From Gammaproteobacteria bacterium (GTDB lineage: Bacteria; Pseudomonadota; Gammaproteobacteria; Eutrophobiales; Eutrophobiaceae), in contig JAJFKM010000076.1 in NCBI GenBank assembly GCA_021773215.1, positions 1 through 64,000 of the forward strand: 64,000 nt of DNA, given 5' to 3'. The position numbers and the translations under genes are program-made. Below are positions 34,898 to 45,433 of the stretch, in pieces; the stretch's first letter is position 1, and each line of letters opens with the position of its first letter. The notes beneath the pieces are model-generated. The model saw only the letters and a program-made list of their open reading frames with translations. It did not search any database and was not told the origin of the DNA.

Positions 34898-35059
34898 GAC
34901 TCGTAAATCTTGATGCGCTGATTAAAGGACGAAAAAGTATCTCTTATTGAAATATCATTCAGGTATAACTTACCCAATGAATTTAGGCATAATTCCTGAG
35001 TGAATACCTTGCCTCTATGTTAGTATCATTTCCCTTGAAAAAACATAAAGATAGTTATT

Positions 35060-36130
35060 ATGTCCAGTGAATTAAAAAATGATCGATTAATTAAAGCGCT
35101 GTTGCGCCAACCGGTTGATATGACGCCGGTTTGGATGATGCGTCAAGCAGGGCGGTACTTGCCAGAGTATCGAGCAACTCGAGAGAAGGCAGGAGATTTT
35201 GTTACATTATGCCAAACACCTGATCTTGCTTGTGAAGTAACCTTGCAACCATTAGAACGTTATCCACTGGATGCTGCGATATTATTTTCAGATATTTTGA
35301 CAATTCCCGATGCCATGGGTCTTGGGTTGAAATTGATAGAGTCGGTAGGCCCCAAATTTGATAAACCAATTACCTCACTAGCGGATATTAAAAACCTGCC
35401 AATGCCTGATCCTGAAGACGATCTTGGTTATGTTATGGATGCTGTGCGCTTGATTCGTAAGGAATTGGACGGGAGTGTGCCATTAATAGGTTTTGCCGGT
35501 AGTCCGTGGACATTGGCAACCTATATGATTGAAGGTGGATCGAGTAAAGACTTTGGTAAGATAAAAAAGATGCTTTATCAGGATCCGGATAGCCTGCATC
35601 TTTTACTTAGTCATGTTGCCAAGGCTGTAAGCCTTTATTTAAACGCTCAGATAAAGGCCGGTGCGCAAGTGATTCAGATCTTTGATACCTGGGGTGGTGT
35701 CTTATCGACGCCGGCTTATCATGCCTTTTCTCTTACATACATGAAACAAATCCTCGATGAATTGCAGCGTGAGCACGAAGGAGAGAAGATTCCTGTTATC
35801 TTGTTTACTAAAGGTGCTGCTGGTTGGATTGAAGATATTGCAAATACGGGTTGTGACGCTGTTGGGCTTGATTGGATGCAGGATATTGGTCAGGTTCGGT
35901 CAAAGATTGGAGAACGTGTTGCTTTACAGGGCAATATGGATCCTGCCATATTAAAATCCAATCCTGAGGTAATTCGTAATGAAGTTGCTTTGATACTTAA
36001 AAGTTATGGTGCAGGTGCGGGGCATGTCTTTAATCTGGGTCACGGCATCACGCCAGATATCGATCCTGAAAATGCAGGTGCATTCATAAATGCTGTACAT
36101 GAACTGAGTACGCAATATCACAGTAAGTAA
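35060..36130 (+). CDS. hemE: Uroporphyrinogen decarboxylase
   Basis: HemE removes the four acetate carboxyls of uroporphyrinogen III to give coproporphyrinogen III in haem synthesis. The 356-residue protein has [32 protein letters not shown] and N-L-G-H-G-I family blocks at the expected places. The next gene follows after 9 bases and may be co-transcribed. Confidence 0.96.
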   Translation: MSSELKNDRLIKALLRQPVDMTPVWMMRQAGRYLPEYRATREKAGDFVTLCQTPDLACEVTLQPLERYPLDAAILFSDILTIPDAMGLGLKLIESVGPKFDKPITSLADIKNLPMPDPEDDLGYVMDAVRLIRKELDGSVPLIGFAGSPWTLATYMIEGGSSKDFGKIKKMLYQDPDSLHLLLSHVAKAVSLYLNAQIKAGAQVIQIFDTWGGVLSTPAYHAFSLTYMKQILDELQREHEGEKIPVILFTKGAAGWIEDIANTGCDAVGLDWMQDIGQVRSKIGERVALQGNMDPAILKSNPEVIRNEVALILKSYGAGAGHVFNLGHGITPDIDPENAGAFINAVHELSTQYHSK

Positions 36131-36139
36131 TTAGTAGTT

Positions 36140-37060
36140 ATGTTTAAATCCAGATTAAAGTTACTTGCGAAAGGTTTTTGTATAGGTTCTGCTGATGTTG
36201 TCCCTGGTGTCAGTGGTGGCACGATGGCATTCATACTTGGCATCTATCCACAATTAATCAATGCAATTAAATCATTCGATAGTGAATGGTTGAGAATGAT
36301 AGTGTCTTTCAATTTGAGAGGCATAATCAACAGGCCACACTTTGAATTTTTAATTCCATTAGGTATAGGCGCTGTAACGGCATTATTATTTTTTACCCGT
36401 GTAGTTCCATTACCAACATTGATCCGAACCCAGCCAGAGATTATCTATGGTCTGTTCTTTGGCCTTGTGCTCGGTTCTATTGTTTTATTATTTCGTCATC
36501 TTGGCCTGCATTTATTATTAAAAAGAGTTTTATTTTTAATATTGGGTATTTTATTTGGTGGATTTGTTGTCACGATGGTGCCTGCATCAACACCGGATGA
36601 TGCCTGGTTTATTTTCTTATGCGGGGCCGTGGCCATATCGGCGATGATCTTACCGGGGATATCTGGTTCGTTTATATTATTGATGTTAAAAAAATATGCT
36701 TACATTTTTAACGCAATTGGCCATTTTGATTTTTCGATTATATTACCATTCATACTAGGTATCATTACCGGCATTATTATCTTTAGTCGTCTCCTTTCAT
36801 ATGTGCTAAAAAGATTTTATCAACAGACTATTCTATTTATCACCGGTTTATTATTCGCTTCTTTATATGTGATTTGGCCATTTCAAACACGCTTGTATGA
36901 ACTTGTACGAAATAAAGAAAGACTAGTTTCTTCAGTGCCATGTATCCCTGAAGGATTTAGTAATCAGGTATTTATTTCAATCGTCATGATGATTATTGGT
37001 CTGGCGTTAGTAATTATTCTGGATCGGTACTCCGAGGATGCGGTTTCAATCGGCAACTAG
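36140..37060 (+). CDS. DUF368 membrane protein (PopT-type polyprenyl-phosphate transporter family)
   Basis: The 306-residue protein has about eight hydrophobic helices and the DUF368 signature G-S-A-D-V-V-P-G-V-S-G-G-T-M-A near residue 17, with a repeat-like L-P-G-I-S-G-S-F-I-L in the second half. Members (named PopT) were shown to recycle undecaprenyl phosphate across the inner membrane. It overlaps no gene and follows hemE by 9 bases. Confidence 0.9.
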   Translation: MFKSRLKLLAKGFCIGSADVVPGVSGGTMAFILGIYPQLINAIKSFDSEWLRMIVSFNLRGIINRPHFEFLIPLGIGAVTALLFFTRVVPLPTLIRTQPEIIYGLFFGLVLGSIVLLFRHLGLHLLLKRVLFLILGILFGGFVVTMVPASTPDDAWFIFLCGAVAISAMILPGISGSFILLMLKKYAYIFNAIGHFDFSIILPFILGIITGIIIFSRLLSYVLKRFYQQTILFITGLLFASLYVIWPFQTRLYELVRNKERLVSSVPCIPEGFSNQVFISIVMMIIGLALVIILDRYSEDAVSIGN

Positions 37061-37112
37061 ACTTTGCGCGATCCTCAATCTTGATATACATTAGTAAGTA
37101 AGGGGAATAGCA

Positions 37113-39554
37113 ATGCCTTTATCTGAAGTTATTTTAGTAGTAATGGGTCTTTTGACCATTGCGATGATTGCAGCAGCTATCTGCAAAAATATTCCTGTGC
37201 CTTATACTGTGTTTCTGGTTATTTTAGGTATAGTCCTCGGCTCTATTGCACGCCATAACCCTGAAATTGGATTATTACTTGAATTTCAGTTAACTCCAGA
37301 TCTTGTCTTGTTCTTATTTTTACCTGCCTTGATTTTTGAGTCGGCGTTAAATATGGACGCGCGTTTATTGATGAAAGATATAATCCCAGTGCTGGTGTTG
37401 GCAATTCCTGCAATGCTTATCTCCGCAGGATTGATTGGCGTTGGTCTGTGGGTGATTCAGGACTTTAATATTTTTCATGCATTGTTATTTGGTGCTCTTA
37501 TCTCAGCGACTGATCCCGTAGCTGTTATTGCTCTATTTAAGGAGCTCGGTGCACCGCAACGATTAACGATACTGGTTGAGGGCGAATCATTATTAAATGA
37601 CGCAACCGCGATAGTATTCTTTAATATTATCCTTGGCCTGGCGATTACGGAACAATTCACAGCATCTGATGCCGGTTTTGCAGCGCTTGAGTTTTTTAGA
37701 GTGTTTTTTGGGGGACTGTTTGTCGGTGGCATAATTGGTATCGTTTTGAGCGAATTGTTGTATCGAATTAAGGCCGGCATGAGCTCATATCTAATTATGT
37801 CGATAGTATTGGCATATAGTAGTTTTGCTATAGCAGAACATATCATGCATGTTTCCGGCGTTATGGCTGTTGTAGCCGCAGCGGTTGCCTTAGGTATATT
37901 TGGTGTGAGTCGTATACCACAGAGCGAACGAGAAACAGTTGATGAAACCTGGGATGTTTTAGCTTTAATTTGCAATTCACTTTTATTTCTGTTGGTTGGA
38001 TTGTCTGTCGATATATCCCAACTTTATTCACACCTCGATAGTATTGCGATTGCGATTGTATTGGTGTTGGGCTCTCGAGCGGCAGGGATCTACAGTATGG
38101 TTCCGGCAACGATAAAAATGTTTAAGTTGCCACATGTTTCATTAGGTGAGCGGCATATTATGTGGTGGGGTGGTTTGAAGGGTGGGCTGGCAATTGCGAT
38201 AGTGCTGTCTATCCCGTTAGATATGCCTGGTCGCGATACGATTTTATATATAACACTAGGTGTTGTTTTATTTTCATTATTGATAAATGCACCCACTATT
38301 CGCCCCCTGATGCGGAAACTGGGTTTTGATAAGTTTACCGGCGAAGAAGTCGCTGAATTAAAACATGGACTGATCCAGTCGCAACAACATTCAGAAGAAA
38401 TATTAGAATCATTTCATAAAGCAAATTTAATATCACGTAGCACCCAACAACTCATTCAAAAAAAGACGCAACAGATATTTAGTATCAGTGAAGATGAGTC
38501 CAGTAGTCATATTGAGACGCGACATGCCTATATAACAGCGTTACGAATTGAAATGCAGGAACTTAAGGTTTTGTACGATATTGGGTTCTTGCAATATTAC
38601 ACCTACATGAATATAAAGAATTCCATGCAGCGTGATCGTGAGAGCTGGTCGATTGATTCTAACGTAGGTATGTCAGTTGAAGAAAATAATAAACCTAATC
38701 TATTTGTTCGACTTGAAAATACATTGATTAAACAATTACGAGAACATGATTTTGCTGCAGGTATGTTGGCTCGCTATCAGTACCTCCGTTTTTCACAAAG
38801 TCTGCAGCGCGATATCGCTGGTGTATTGATTTGCGAAAAAGTGATCGAACAAATTAATAATATCGAAGATTTCAGTGTGGAACTTAAAAGCCAGATTATT
38901 GATAAATATAAGCAACGTGCCACACGAAGAAAAAATCGACTGGAAAAAGTAGCTGAAGATTTCCCTGAATTTTATTTACGGTTTGAGACCAGGTTGTTTG
39001 CCAAGGTTGCATTAGTTACAGCAGAATTTTTCACAGAAGAAGCACATCATAATGGTGAAATTGGTTCCAAGGTATTCTCTAATATTGAACGGCGTATAAA
39101 TGCCGCAATTGATTCATTGCAACCGATTTCTGATCCCGCTCCGCAATTAAAGCCTCATGATTTGATTGGTATGGTGCCTTTATTAAATGGTCTTTCGATA
39201 GATTTGCTGGAGCGATTATCAAAGCATGCAAAGGCAATGACCTTCCTAGCTGGCGATCAAGTAATTGGAGAAGGCGAAAAGGGTGATTCACTTTATATAA
39301 TTACGCATGGTCTGGTATCAGTATATAAAGTTGGGCATGAGAGTGAGCCCATTGCTGAGTTACGAGGAGGAGACTTCTTTGGTGAAATGGCATTGTTAGG
39401 TACACAGGTGAGAACGGCTAATGTTAAATCAATAAAACCAACAACCCTATTACGCTTAAGTCGTAAGGATGTGTTATCAATGGCTGACAAAGAACCTGAG
39501 CTAAAAGCACGACTCGAACAAATAAGCTCAGTAAGACAGTCTAGTGAATCTTGA
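37113..39554 (+). CDS. CPA1-type Na+(K+)/H+ antiporter with cyclic nucleotide-binding domain
   Basis: The 813-residue protein has about 12 helices (residues 1-400) with the CPA1 motif A-T-D-P-V-A-V-I-A-L-F near residue 133 and G-E-S-L-L-N-D-A, a helical region (410-640), and a C-terminal cyclic nucleotide-binding fold with G-E-G-E-K-G-D-S-L-Y-I-I-T-H-G and F-F-G-E-M-A-L-L-G. The ligand may be cAMP or c-di-GMP. Its last 14 bases overlap the end of lnt on the opposite strand. Confidence 0.9.
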   Translation: MPLSEVILVVMGLLTIAMIAAAICKNIPVPYTVFLVILGIVLGSIARHNPEIGLLLEFQLTPDLVLFLFLPALIFESALNMDARLLMKDIIPVLVLAIPAMLISAGLIGVGLWVIQDFNIFHALLFGALISATDPVAVIALFKELGAPQRLTILVEGESLLNDATAIVFFNIILGLAITEQFTASDAGFAALEFFRVFFGGLFVGGIIGIVLSELLYRIKAGMSSYLIMSIVLAYSSFAIAEHIMHVSGVMAVVAAAVALGIFGVSRIPQSERETVDETWDVLALICNSLLFLLVGLSVDISQLYSHLDSIAIAIVLVLGSRAAGIYSMVPATIKMFKLPHVSLGERHIMWWGGLKGGLAIAIVLSIPLDMPGRDTILYITLGVVLFSLLINAPTIRPLMRKLGFDKFTGEEVAELKHGLIQSQQHSEEILESFHKANLISRSTQQLIQKKTQQIFSISEDESSSHIETRHAYITALRIEMQELKVLYDIGFLQYYTYMNIKNSMQRDRESWSIDSNVGMSVEENNKPNLFVRLENTLIKQLREHDFAAGMLARYQYLRFSQSLQRDIAGVLICEKVIEQINNIEDFSVELKSQIIDKYKQRATRRKNRLEKVAEDFPEFYLRFETRLFAKVALVTAEFFTEEAHHNGEIGSKVFSNIERRINAAIDSLQPISDPAPQLKPHDLIGMVPLLNGLSIDLLERLSKHAKAMTFLAGDQVIGEGEKGDSLYIITHGLVSVYKVGHESEPIAELRGGDFFGEMALLGTQVRTANVKSIKPTTLLRLSRKDVLSMADKEPELKARLEQISSVRQSSES

Positions 39555-41046
39555 TAGTGGTCTTGAATCTACGGTTATATATGAAGCATGAAAATAAGCT
39601 TAAGAAGCAGAAGCTCAATATAAGACTATTTCCAAACTTGCTATATGGTGTTTCTCCAGCATAGAGTTTTACCGTTGCAGATAAAGCATGTGGTTTAAAT
39701 TGAGGTGAGCGAGAAATAATTTTGCCATTATTACCTATGACAGCAGAGATACCTGTATTGGTTGAACGTAATAGATAGCGACCATTTTCCAATGCGCGCA
39801 TTCTTGCCATTTGCAGGTGCTGATGCGGTGCAAATGAATCACCAAACCAGGCATCATTACTAACATTAATTAGAATATTAGCATCAGGCAGTGCTTTTCT
39901 TACTTCTGATCCGTAGGCATCTTCATAACAAATACTCATGCCAAAGATACCCTTGTCCGTTTCAAATAGTTTTTGATCAGGGTCTCCTGAAGAAAAATCA
40001 GACATAGGAATCTTTAGAAAACGCAGTATTTCATCGAGAAATGATTTAAACGGCAAATATTCTCCAAAAGGAACCAGATGGTTTTTGTGGTAAAAACGAT
40101 GTTCATTATCTATCAATAAAACACTATTAAAATAGTTGTTAGACATCGAATCTTTATAAGCTAGCCCACTCATGAATATAGCATTGCTAGATAATTGTTC
40201 ACTGGAAATTGGAATAATAAAATCATCTGCTAGATGATATAGAGAAGGTATCGCAGTCTCCGGCCAGATAATAAGATCTGATGACCAATAGGGTTTACTC
40301 AAATTAGAATAAACTTCATAGGTATTTTGACGCTGTTCAGGCTTCCACTTTTCTTCCTGTGGTATTGCACCTTGAATCAAAGCTATATCGATGTCTTTAT
40401 TTAAGTCGTCCGTCCAATTAATATTATTTAATATAGCCGAAGACATAGCTATAAGCATTAGTATAGACCCGCCAATCATTCTCCGCTTTGTATCGCCGGC
40501 AACTAAAATTGTTATCGCTATAGCAGAGAGACAGACAAAGTATGTAATGCCGTATTCACCGAGCACAGGCGCGATACTGGATAAAAGGCTGTCTGTTTGA
40601 CTTGAGCCTATATTGAGCCAGGGAAATCCAGTTAACATCCAACCACGGCACCACTCGGTTAGCAACCATAGTGCGGGCAAAGCGATGATATTAGAATCTT
40701 TAAAGAAGCGTACTGCGAGATAGCCACACAAGGCTGGGTATAGTGAAATATATGCGATAAAGATGTAGGTGAATATAAGTGCGCCAATAATATTAACGCC
40801 ACCAAATAAGTTGATACTGATATGTAACCAGTTTACGCCGACTCCAAACATGGCAAAGGCAAATAGGTAACCTAGAATAAATGCTTCGCGTGCTGAGGCA
40901 GAATTTGACCAAAAATAGAAAAGGATGCTGAGTGAGATTAGACTAATAAAGTAATAATCATATGGAGCGAATGCAAAAGGGACCAAAGCACCAAGTGCTG
41001 TGGCAGCTAGTCTAATTACGAAATGCTTATGTTGTAAAAATCTCAT
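39541..41046 (-). CDS. lnt: Apolipoprotein N-acyltransferase
   Basis: Lnt adds the third acyl chain to lipoproteins in the inner membrane. The 501-residue protein has about seven helices and a nitrilase-like domain with W-P-E-T-A-I-P (catalytic Glu), K-N-H-L-V-P-F-G-E-Y-L-P (Lys) and S-I-C-Y-E-D-A-Y (Cys). It follows corC as in E. coli. Its 3' end overlaps the antiporter gene by 14 bases. Confidence 0.94.
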   Translation of the reverse strand: MRFLQHKHFVIRLAATALGALVPFAFAPYDYYFISLISLSILFYFWSNSASAREAFILGYLFAFAMFGVGVNWLHISINLFGGVNIIGALIFTYIFIAYISLYPALCGYLAVRFFKDSNIIALPALWLLTEWCRGWMLTGFPWLNIGSSQTDSLLSSIAPVLGEYGITYFVCLSAIAITILVAGDTKRRMIGGSILMLIAMSSAILNNINWTDDLNKDIDIALIQGAIPQEEKWKPEQRQNTYEVYSNLSKPYWSSDLIIWPETAIPSLYHLADDFIIPISSEQLSSNAIFMSGLAYKDSMSNNYFNSVLLIDNEHRFYHKNHLVPFGEYLPFKSFLDEILRFLKIPMSDFSSGDPDQKLFETDKGIFGMSICYEDAYGSEVRKALPDANILINVSNDAWFGDSFAPHQHLQMARMRALENGRYLLRSTNTGISAVIGNNGKIISRSPQFKPHALSATVKLYAGETPYSKFGNSLILSFCFLSLFSCFIYNRRFKTTIKIH

Positions 41047-41081
41047 AACAGAAGATTTGTGTCTACTAGATAGACTGTAAA

Positions 41082-41951
41082 CTAATTTGATTCAGCTGAG
41101 TCGTCTGTGGTTTGTTCAGAATTTAGACGAGTAAAAAGTAACAGATGCACTCGTCTTTTATCGGCTCTTAGAACTTTAATATTAAAGTTCATAAAGTCTA
41201 TTGTTTCACCACGTTTAGGTAAGTGGCCAAAGGCATTGATCACCAGGCCACCAACAGTTTCATACTCATCATCATTAATATCTGTTTCAAAGTAATCGTT
41301 AAACTCATCTATCGTAGTTAAGGCTTTAACAGTATATCGATCATTGTCATGAGTATTAATGTTAGTCTCATCTTCTTCAAAATCATGTTCATCCTCAATC
41401 TCACCAATGATTTCTTCAATGACGTCTTCGATAGTCACCAGACCTGCAACACCAGTATATTCATCAATTACAATCGCCATATGATTACGGCTGGTACGAA
41501 ACTCGCGTAGCAAGACATTCAATCGTTTGCTCTCAGGTATAAATACGGTTGCTCGCATCATGTCTTTAATATCAAATTCTTTTTCAGGATTGGCATAATA
41601 ATGTAAAAGATCCTTGGCCAGTAATATGCCGACTATCTCATCATTGTTATCACCAACAACCGGAAAGCGTGAATGCCCTGATTCGACTACTACAGAAATT
41701 ATATCTTCAGGTGCGGCGTCATTCTCTATAACGATCATTTGTACACGCGGGATCATAATGTCTCGCACCTGAATTTCTGAGACATGCAATGCCCCTTCAA
41801 TCATCAACAGTGCATCAGCATCAAGTAGATTTCGATGCTCAGAATTTCTTAAAATCTCAATTAAGGCATCGCGATCTTCTGGCTCATTAGAAAAAAGGCT
41901 GGCAAAGTGCTGCAACCATTTTTTATAATTTATTTTTTTATCCTTACTCAT
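41082..41951 (-). CDS. corC: CorC/HlyC-type CBS-domain protein
   Basis: The 289-residue protein has two CBS domains (about 70-190, with I-M-I-P-R-V-Q-M and the second after H-M-A-I-V-I-D-E-Y-T-G-V-A-G-L-V-T-I-E-D) and a C-terminal CorC/HlyC domain with Y-E-T-V-G-G-L-V. It is the partner of magnesium/cobalt efflux. Position between lnt and ybeY is the standard gammaproteobacterial one (E. coli ybeX). Confidence 0.93.
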   Translation of the reverse strand: MSKDKKINYKKWLQHFASLFSNEPEDRDALIEILRNSEHRNLLDADALLMIEGALHVSEIQVRDIMIPRVQMIVIENDAAPEDIISVVVESGHSRFPVVGDNNDEIVGILLAKDLLHYYANPEKEFDIKDMMRATVFIPESKRLNVLLREFRTSRNHMAIVIDEYTGVAGLVTIEDVIEEIIGEIEDEHDFEEDETNINTHDNDRYTVKALTTIDEFNDYFETDINDDEYETVGGLVINAFGHLPKRGETIDFMNFNIKVLRADKRRVHLLLFTRLNSEQTTDDSAESN

Positions 41952-41956
41952 GATGA

Positions 41957-42421
41957 TTATTTTGGTTCATACGGGTTTGCATAGCCAATAATTTCCAATA
42001 TTCGAATTTCTTTTGATTCCATTATGGCGGCCTGTTCATCTGATGTATGGTCATAGCCTTGTAAATGCAACACACCATGAACTACCAGATGTGCCCAGTG
42101 TGCATCAGTGTTTTTATCTTGTTCACACGCTTCTCGTTCAACTATTGGCGCACATATGACGATATCACCTAATAGGTTTGGTGCATGTTCCAGTTTTTCG
42201 CCAACAGGAAAAGAGAGCACATTTGTTGCTGTTTCTTTTTTACGCCATTCCTTGTTAAGTTTCAGACCTTCTTCTTCATCAACAATACGCAGCGTTATTT
42301 CAGCTTCTAGATGTTGTTCATCCAGCGCTTGTTTTGCCCATTCAGACATCAATTTATCAGCGGGAAGTGAACCCATGTTAGAAGCATTTTGAATTTCTAT
42401 CATTTCATTCATTATAGACAT
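41957..42421 (-). CDS. ybeY: Endoribonuclease YbeY
   Basis: YbeY takes part in 16S rRNA 3' maturation and rRNA quality control. The 154 residues carry the catalytic zinc motif H-G-V-L-H-L-x-G-Y-D-H (His residues near 113, 117 and 123) and the T-N-V-L-S-F-P block. It lies 6 bases after ybeZ and 5 before corC, so it is part of one operon. Confidence 0.96.
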   Translation of the reverse strand: MSIMNEMIEIQNASNMGSLPADKLMSEWAKQALDEQHLEAEITLRIVDEEEGLKLNKEWRKKETATNVLSFPVGEKLEHAPNLLGDIVICAPIVEREACEQDKNTDAHWAHLVVHGVLHLQGYDHTSDEQAAIMESKEIRILEIIGYANPYEPK

Positions 42422-42427
42422 TAATAA

Positions 42428-43405
42428 TTAAAATTGATTATCTGACTTACCTTGTTCATGTCTGTCATAGGCATTTAAGATTCGCGCGACTAATGGATGG
42501 CGTACTACGTCTTTTGATTTAAAGAACGTAAAACTGATGCCTGTTTCATCATTTAAAATATCAACAACGTGCCGAAGACCTGACTGTTTTCCAGTTGGTA
42601 AATCAACTTGTGTTATATCACCGGTGATTATCGCTGTTGAATTGAATCCAATTCGAGTTAGAAACATTTTCATTTGTTCTATCGTTGTGTTTTGAGCTTC
42701 ATCTAGAATGATAAATGCCTCGTTAAGCGTACGACCACGCATAAAAGCCAATGGCGCAACTTCAATAACATTTCTTTCTATTAATTTGGCAACCTTTTCA
42801 AAACCTAACATTTCATACAGAGCGTCATATAATGGTCGTAGATAGGGATCAACTTTTTGCACCAAATCTCCTGGTAAGAAGCCTAGCTTTTCTCCCGCTT
42901 CTACAGCAGGTCTTACCAGTACCAATCTTCGAGCACGATCTTGCTCCATAGCTGCAACCGCACAGGCAACGGCGAGATAAGTCTTTCCTGTTCCAGCAGG
43001 GCCGATGCCAAAATTAATATCATTTTCTTGAATGTTTGACAGGTAGCGTTTTTGATTGCTTGTTCGACCCCGGATCATGCCGCGCTTTGTTTTAATAGAA
43101 ACTTCATCTGCAGTGTCTTCTTCGAGTTCATCTTCCATCTGCATACTTTGCAAATGGAGATGTACGCCTTCCGATGATAATGGTTCGGATTCTGTAATGG
43201 CGTACATTTCTTCCAGCAGTTGCTGAGTGAGTTGAACAGATTTTTGACTACCGCTAAGGTGGAAACTATTACCACGATTATTTATTTCAACGCCCATATA
43301 ACGTTCGACTTGTCGTAAATGTCGATCCATAGGGCCGCACAAATTTGACAAGCGCTGGTTATCAGCTGGTTCTAGTAATAAATCGATTGAAGGTGCGGTA
43401 TTGAT
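42428..43405 (-). CDS. ybeZ: PhoH-like ATPase YbeZ, start uncertain
   Basis: The ATPase has a P-loop G-P-A-G-T-G-K-T and D-E-A-Q-N-T-T. The family's conserved N-terminus (L-E-P-A-D-N-Q-R-L-S-N-L-C-G) lies in frame upstream of the first TTG at 43351. After the upstream TAA stop there is no ATG, GTG or TTG before it; the first near-cognate codon is ATC at 43405. I set the start there, which keeps the conserved region (325 residues), but TTG at 43351 remains possible (307 residues). Confidence 0.85.
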   Translation of the reverse strand: MNTAPSIDLLLEPADNQRLSNLCGPMDRHLRQVERYMGVEINNRGNSFHLSGSQKSVQLTQQLLEEMYAITESEPLSSEGVHLHLQSMQMEDELEEDTADEVSIKTKRGMIRGRTSNQKRYLSNIQENDINFGIGPAGTGKTYLAVACAVAAMEQDRARRLVLVRPAVEAGEKLGFLPGDLVQKVDPYLRPLYDALYEMLGFEKVAKLIERNVIEVAPLAFMRGRTLNEAFIILDEAQNTTIEQMKMFLTRIGFNSTAIITGDITQVDLPTGKQSGLRHVVDILNDETGISFTFFKSKDVVRHPLVARILNAYDRHEQGKSDNQF

Positions 43406-43427
43406 AGTTGTTTAAATCTTTAATTAA

Positions 43428-44783
43428 TTAGAGGTTTGCAGCTTTATCAAGCATTACAGAGGCAGGTAAAGAACCACGTAATGAATTTGGTAGTGCTTCA
43501 GTAATTTCAATATCAATAAAACTACCTATCAGGTCTGATGAGCCTTTAAAGTTTACGACACGGTTATTTTCAGTTCTGCCTCGGAGTTGTTCAGTATCTT
43601 TCTTTGACAGTCCTTCGACGAGTATAGTTTGATTTGTACCAACCATAGCAGAACTGATTTCTGCCGCTCTTTGACTTATGCGGGTTTGTAAAATTGATAG
43701 ACGTTCTTTCTTGGTTTGCATAGGTGTGTCATCGGGCAGACTTGATGCTGGTGTGCCAGGACGAGCGCTGTAGATAAAACTAAATGAATGATCAAAACCG
43801 ATATCATTGATCAGGTTCATTGTTTCTTCGAAGTCTTTGTCAGTCTCGCCTGGGAAACCAATGATAAAATCAGATGACATGCTTAGATTTGGTCTTATTG
43901 CACGCAGGCGTTTAATTTTATTTTTATATTCCAGTCGTGTGTGACCGCGTTTCATTAGCGCGAGAATTCGATCAGAGCCACTTTGTACGGGAAGATGTAA
44001 GTGACTCACCAGCTCAGGTACTCGTTCATAAACTTCAATCAGGCTATCAGAGAACTCTAATGGATGTGAGGTTGTAAATCGAATCCGATCAATACCATCA
44101 ATAGCAGCGACATACTCAATGAGTAGTGCGAGGTCTGCGATATTTTCATCATGCATGACACCACGATAAGCATTAACATTTTGTCCAAGAAGATTTACTT
44201 CGCGTACACCTTGTTCTGCCAATTCGACGACTTCAGTGATTACATCGTCAAATGGCCGACTGACTTCTTCTCCACGTGTATAAGGTACGACACAAAAACT
44301 ACAATACTTGCTACAGCCTTCCATGATCGAAACAAAGGCACTCGGTCCATCAGCTTTTGGGCTGGGCAGATTGTCGAATTTTTCAATCTCGGGAAAAGAA
44401 ATATCTACGATTGGTTTTCGGTTTTGTACTACATCAGAATACATTTGCGGTAGTCGATGTAATGTTTGTGGCCCAAATACAATATCCACGAATGGTGCCC
44501 GATCGAGAATAGCCGCACCTTCCTGGCTTGCAACGCAGCCACCAACACCTATTACCAGATTCGGGTTGGTTTTCTTAAATGGGCGCCAGCGTCCCAGTTG
44601 TGAAAAGACCTTTTCTTGTGCTTTTTCACGAATCGAGCAGGTGTTTAACAGGATTAAGTCGGCTTCTGCGGGGTCATCAGTGCGAATCATTTTATGAGCA
44701 TCTTCCAGAGAATCCAGCATTCTGGCTGAATCATACTCATTCATCTGGCATCCCAAGGTTTTGATGTATAGTTTTTGGCTCAT
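43428..44783 (-). CDS. miaB: tRNA-2-methylthio-N6-dimethylallyladenosine synthase
   Basis: MiaB adds a methylthio group to i6A37 of tRNAs reading UNN codons. The 451-residue protein has three N-terminal cysteines (G-C-Q-M-N, T-C-S-I-R and G-G-C), the radical-SAM C-S-K-Y-C-S-F-C motif near 155-162, and a C-terminal TRAM domain. It is first in the miaB-ybeZ-ybeY-corC-lnt order, as in E. coli. Confidence 0.96.
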   Translation of the reverse strand: MSQKLYIKTLGCQMNEYDSARMLDSLEDAHKMIRTDDPAEADLILLNTCSIREKAQEKVFSQLGRWRPFKKTNPNLVIGVGGCVASQEGAAILDRAPFVDIVFGPQTLHRLPQMYSDVVQNRKPIVDISFPEIEKFDNLPSPKADGPSAFVSIMEGCSKYCSFCVVPYTRGEEVSRPFDDVITEVVELAEQGVREVNLLGQNVNAYRGVMHDENIADLALLIEYVAAIDGIDRIRFTTSHPLEFSDSLIEVYERVPELVSHLHLPVQSGSDRILALMKRGHTRLEYKNKIKRLRAIRPNLSMSSDFIIGFPGETDKDFEETMNLINDIGFDHSFSFIYSARPGTPASSLPDDTPMQTKKERLSILQTRISQRAAEISSAMVGTNQTILVEGLSKKDTEQLRGRTENNRVVNFKGSSDLIGSFIDIEITEALPNSLRGSLPASVMLDKAANL

Positions 44784-44910
44784 GGATTTTCTATTGTATC
44801 GCAGAAAAGGTTGGCTAAATTACACTTTCTAAAGCTTTATTTCCAGCCAAAATTAGACAAGAAGTGAGAAAAAACGGGGCTTTGACGACTATTAGATGCC
44901 ATCTTCAGGT

Positions 44911-45342
44911 TTAATCAGTTCCGTTTGTTAATTGTTTGAGTTTTGCACGGAGTTCATCACGTTCACGCCCAATTTCTGCAGTCTCAGCCAGAGACTCAAA
45001 AGCGGAAATTTCGGCGTGCTCTGCACGTTCAATCAATGCCTGTCGTTGTTTACTTAATTCGATTTCACGTTTACTAGGGCCCATCAGATCTCGAATTGCT
45101 TTTATAAAGCCGGAATGTTCGGTCTCATCATGACTGGAGGTGAACAGTTCATCATCTGCACCATCTTTAAAATCAGAGAATTCAGGATTAGACAAAAACT
45201 CCTGTAATTGTGACCGAATAGATGAGGCGAGTGAATTAAGTGATGGATCCAGTTTCTCATGTTTAAGAATAGAGTCCACCAGCAATTTAAATTTACGGGC
45301 TTCTTGATAGCCGTTAATATCTGTTTCAAATTCAATCTTCAT
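44911..45342 (-). CDS. Hypothetical coiled-coil protein
   Basis: The 143-residue protein has a mixed N-terminal region (about 1-45) and a long charged helix with heptad-like spacing (about 95-140) that should form a coiled coil. There is no signal peptide or membrane helix. I do not recognise the family. It sits on the minus strand, upstream of miaB, and the gap to 44783 is 127 bases. Confidence 0.6.
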   Translation of the reverse strand: MKIEFETDINGYQEARKFKLLVDSILKHEKLDPSLNSLASSIRSQLQEFLSNPEFSDFKDGADDELFTSSHDETEHSGFIKAIRDLMGPSKREIELSKQRQALIERAEHAEISAFESLAETAEIGRERDELRAKLKQLTNGTD

Positions 45343-45433
45343 CTGGATGTGCTTGTTTCCATATCTACTTAAAGCATAATTACTATATAACTTAAGTCAA
45401 GCTGCGGCATTAACATTATTATGCAATAAGACA

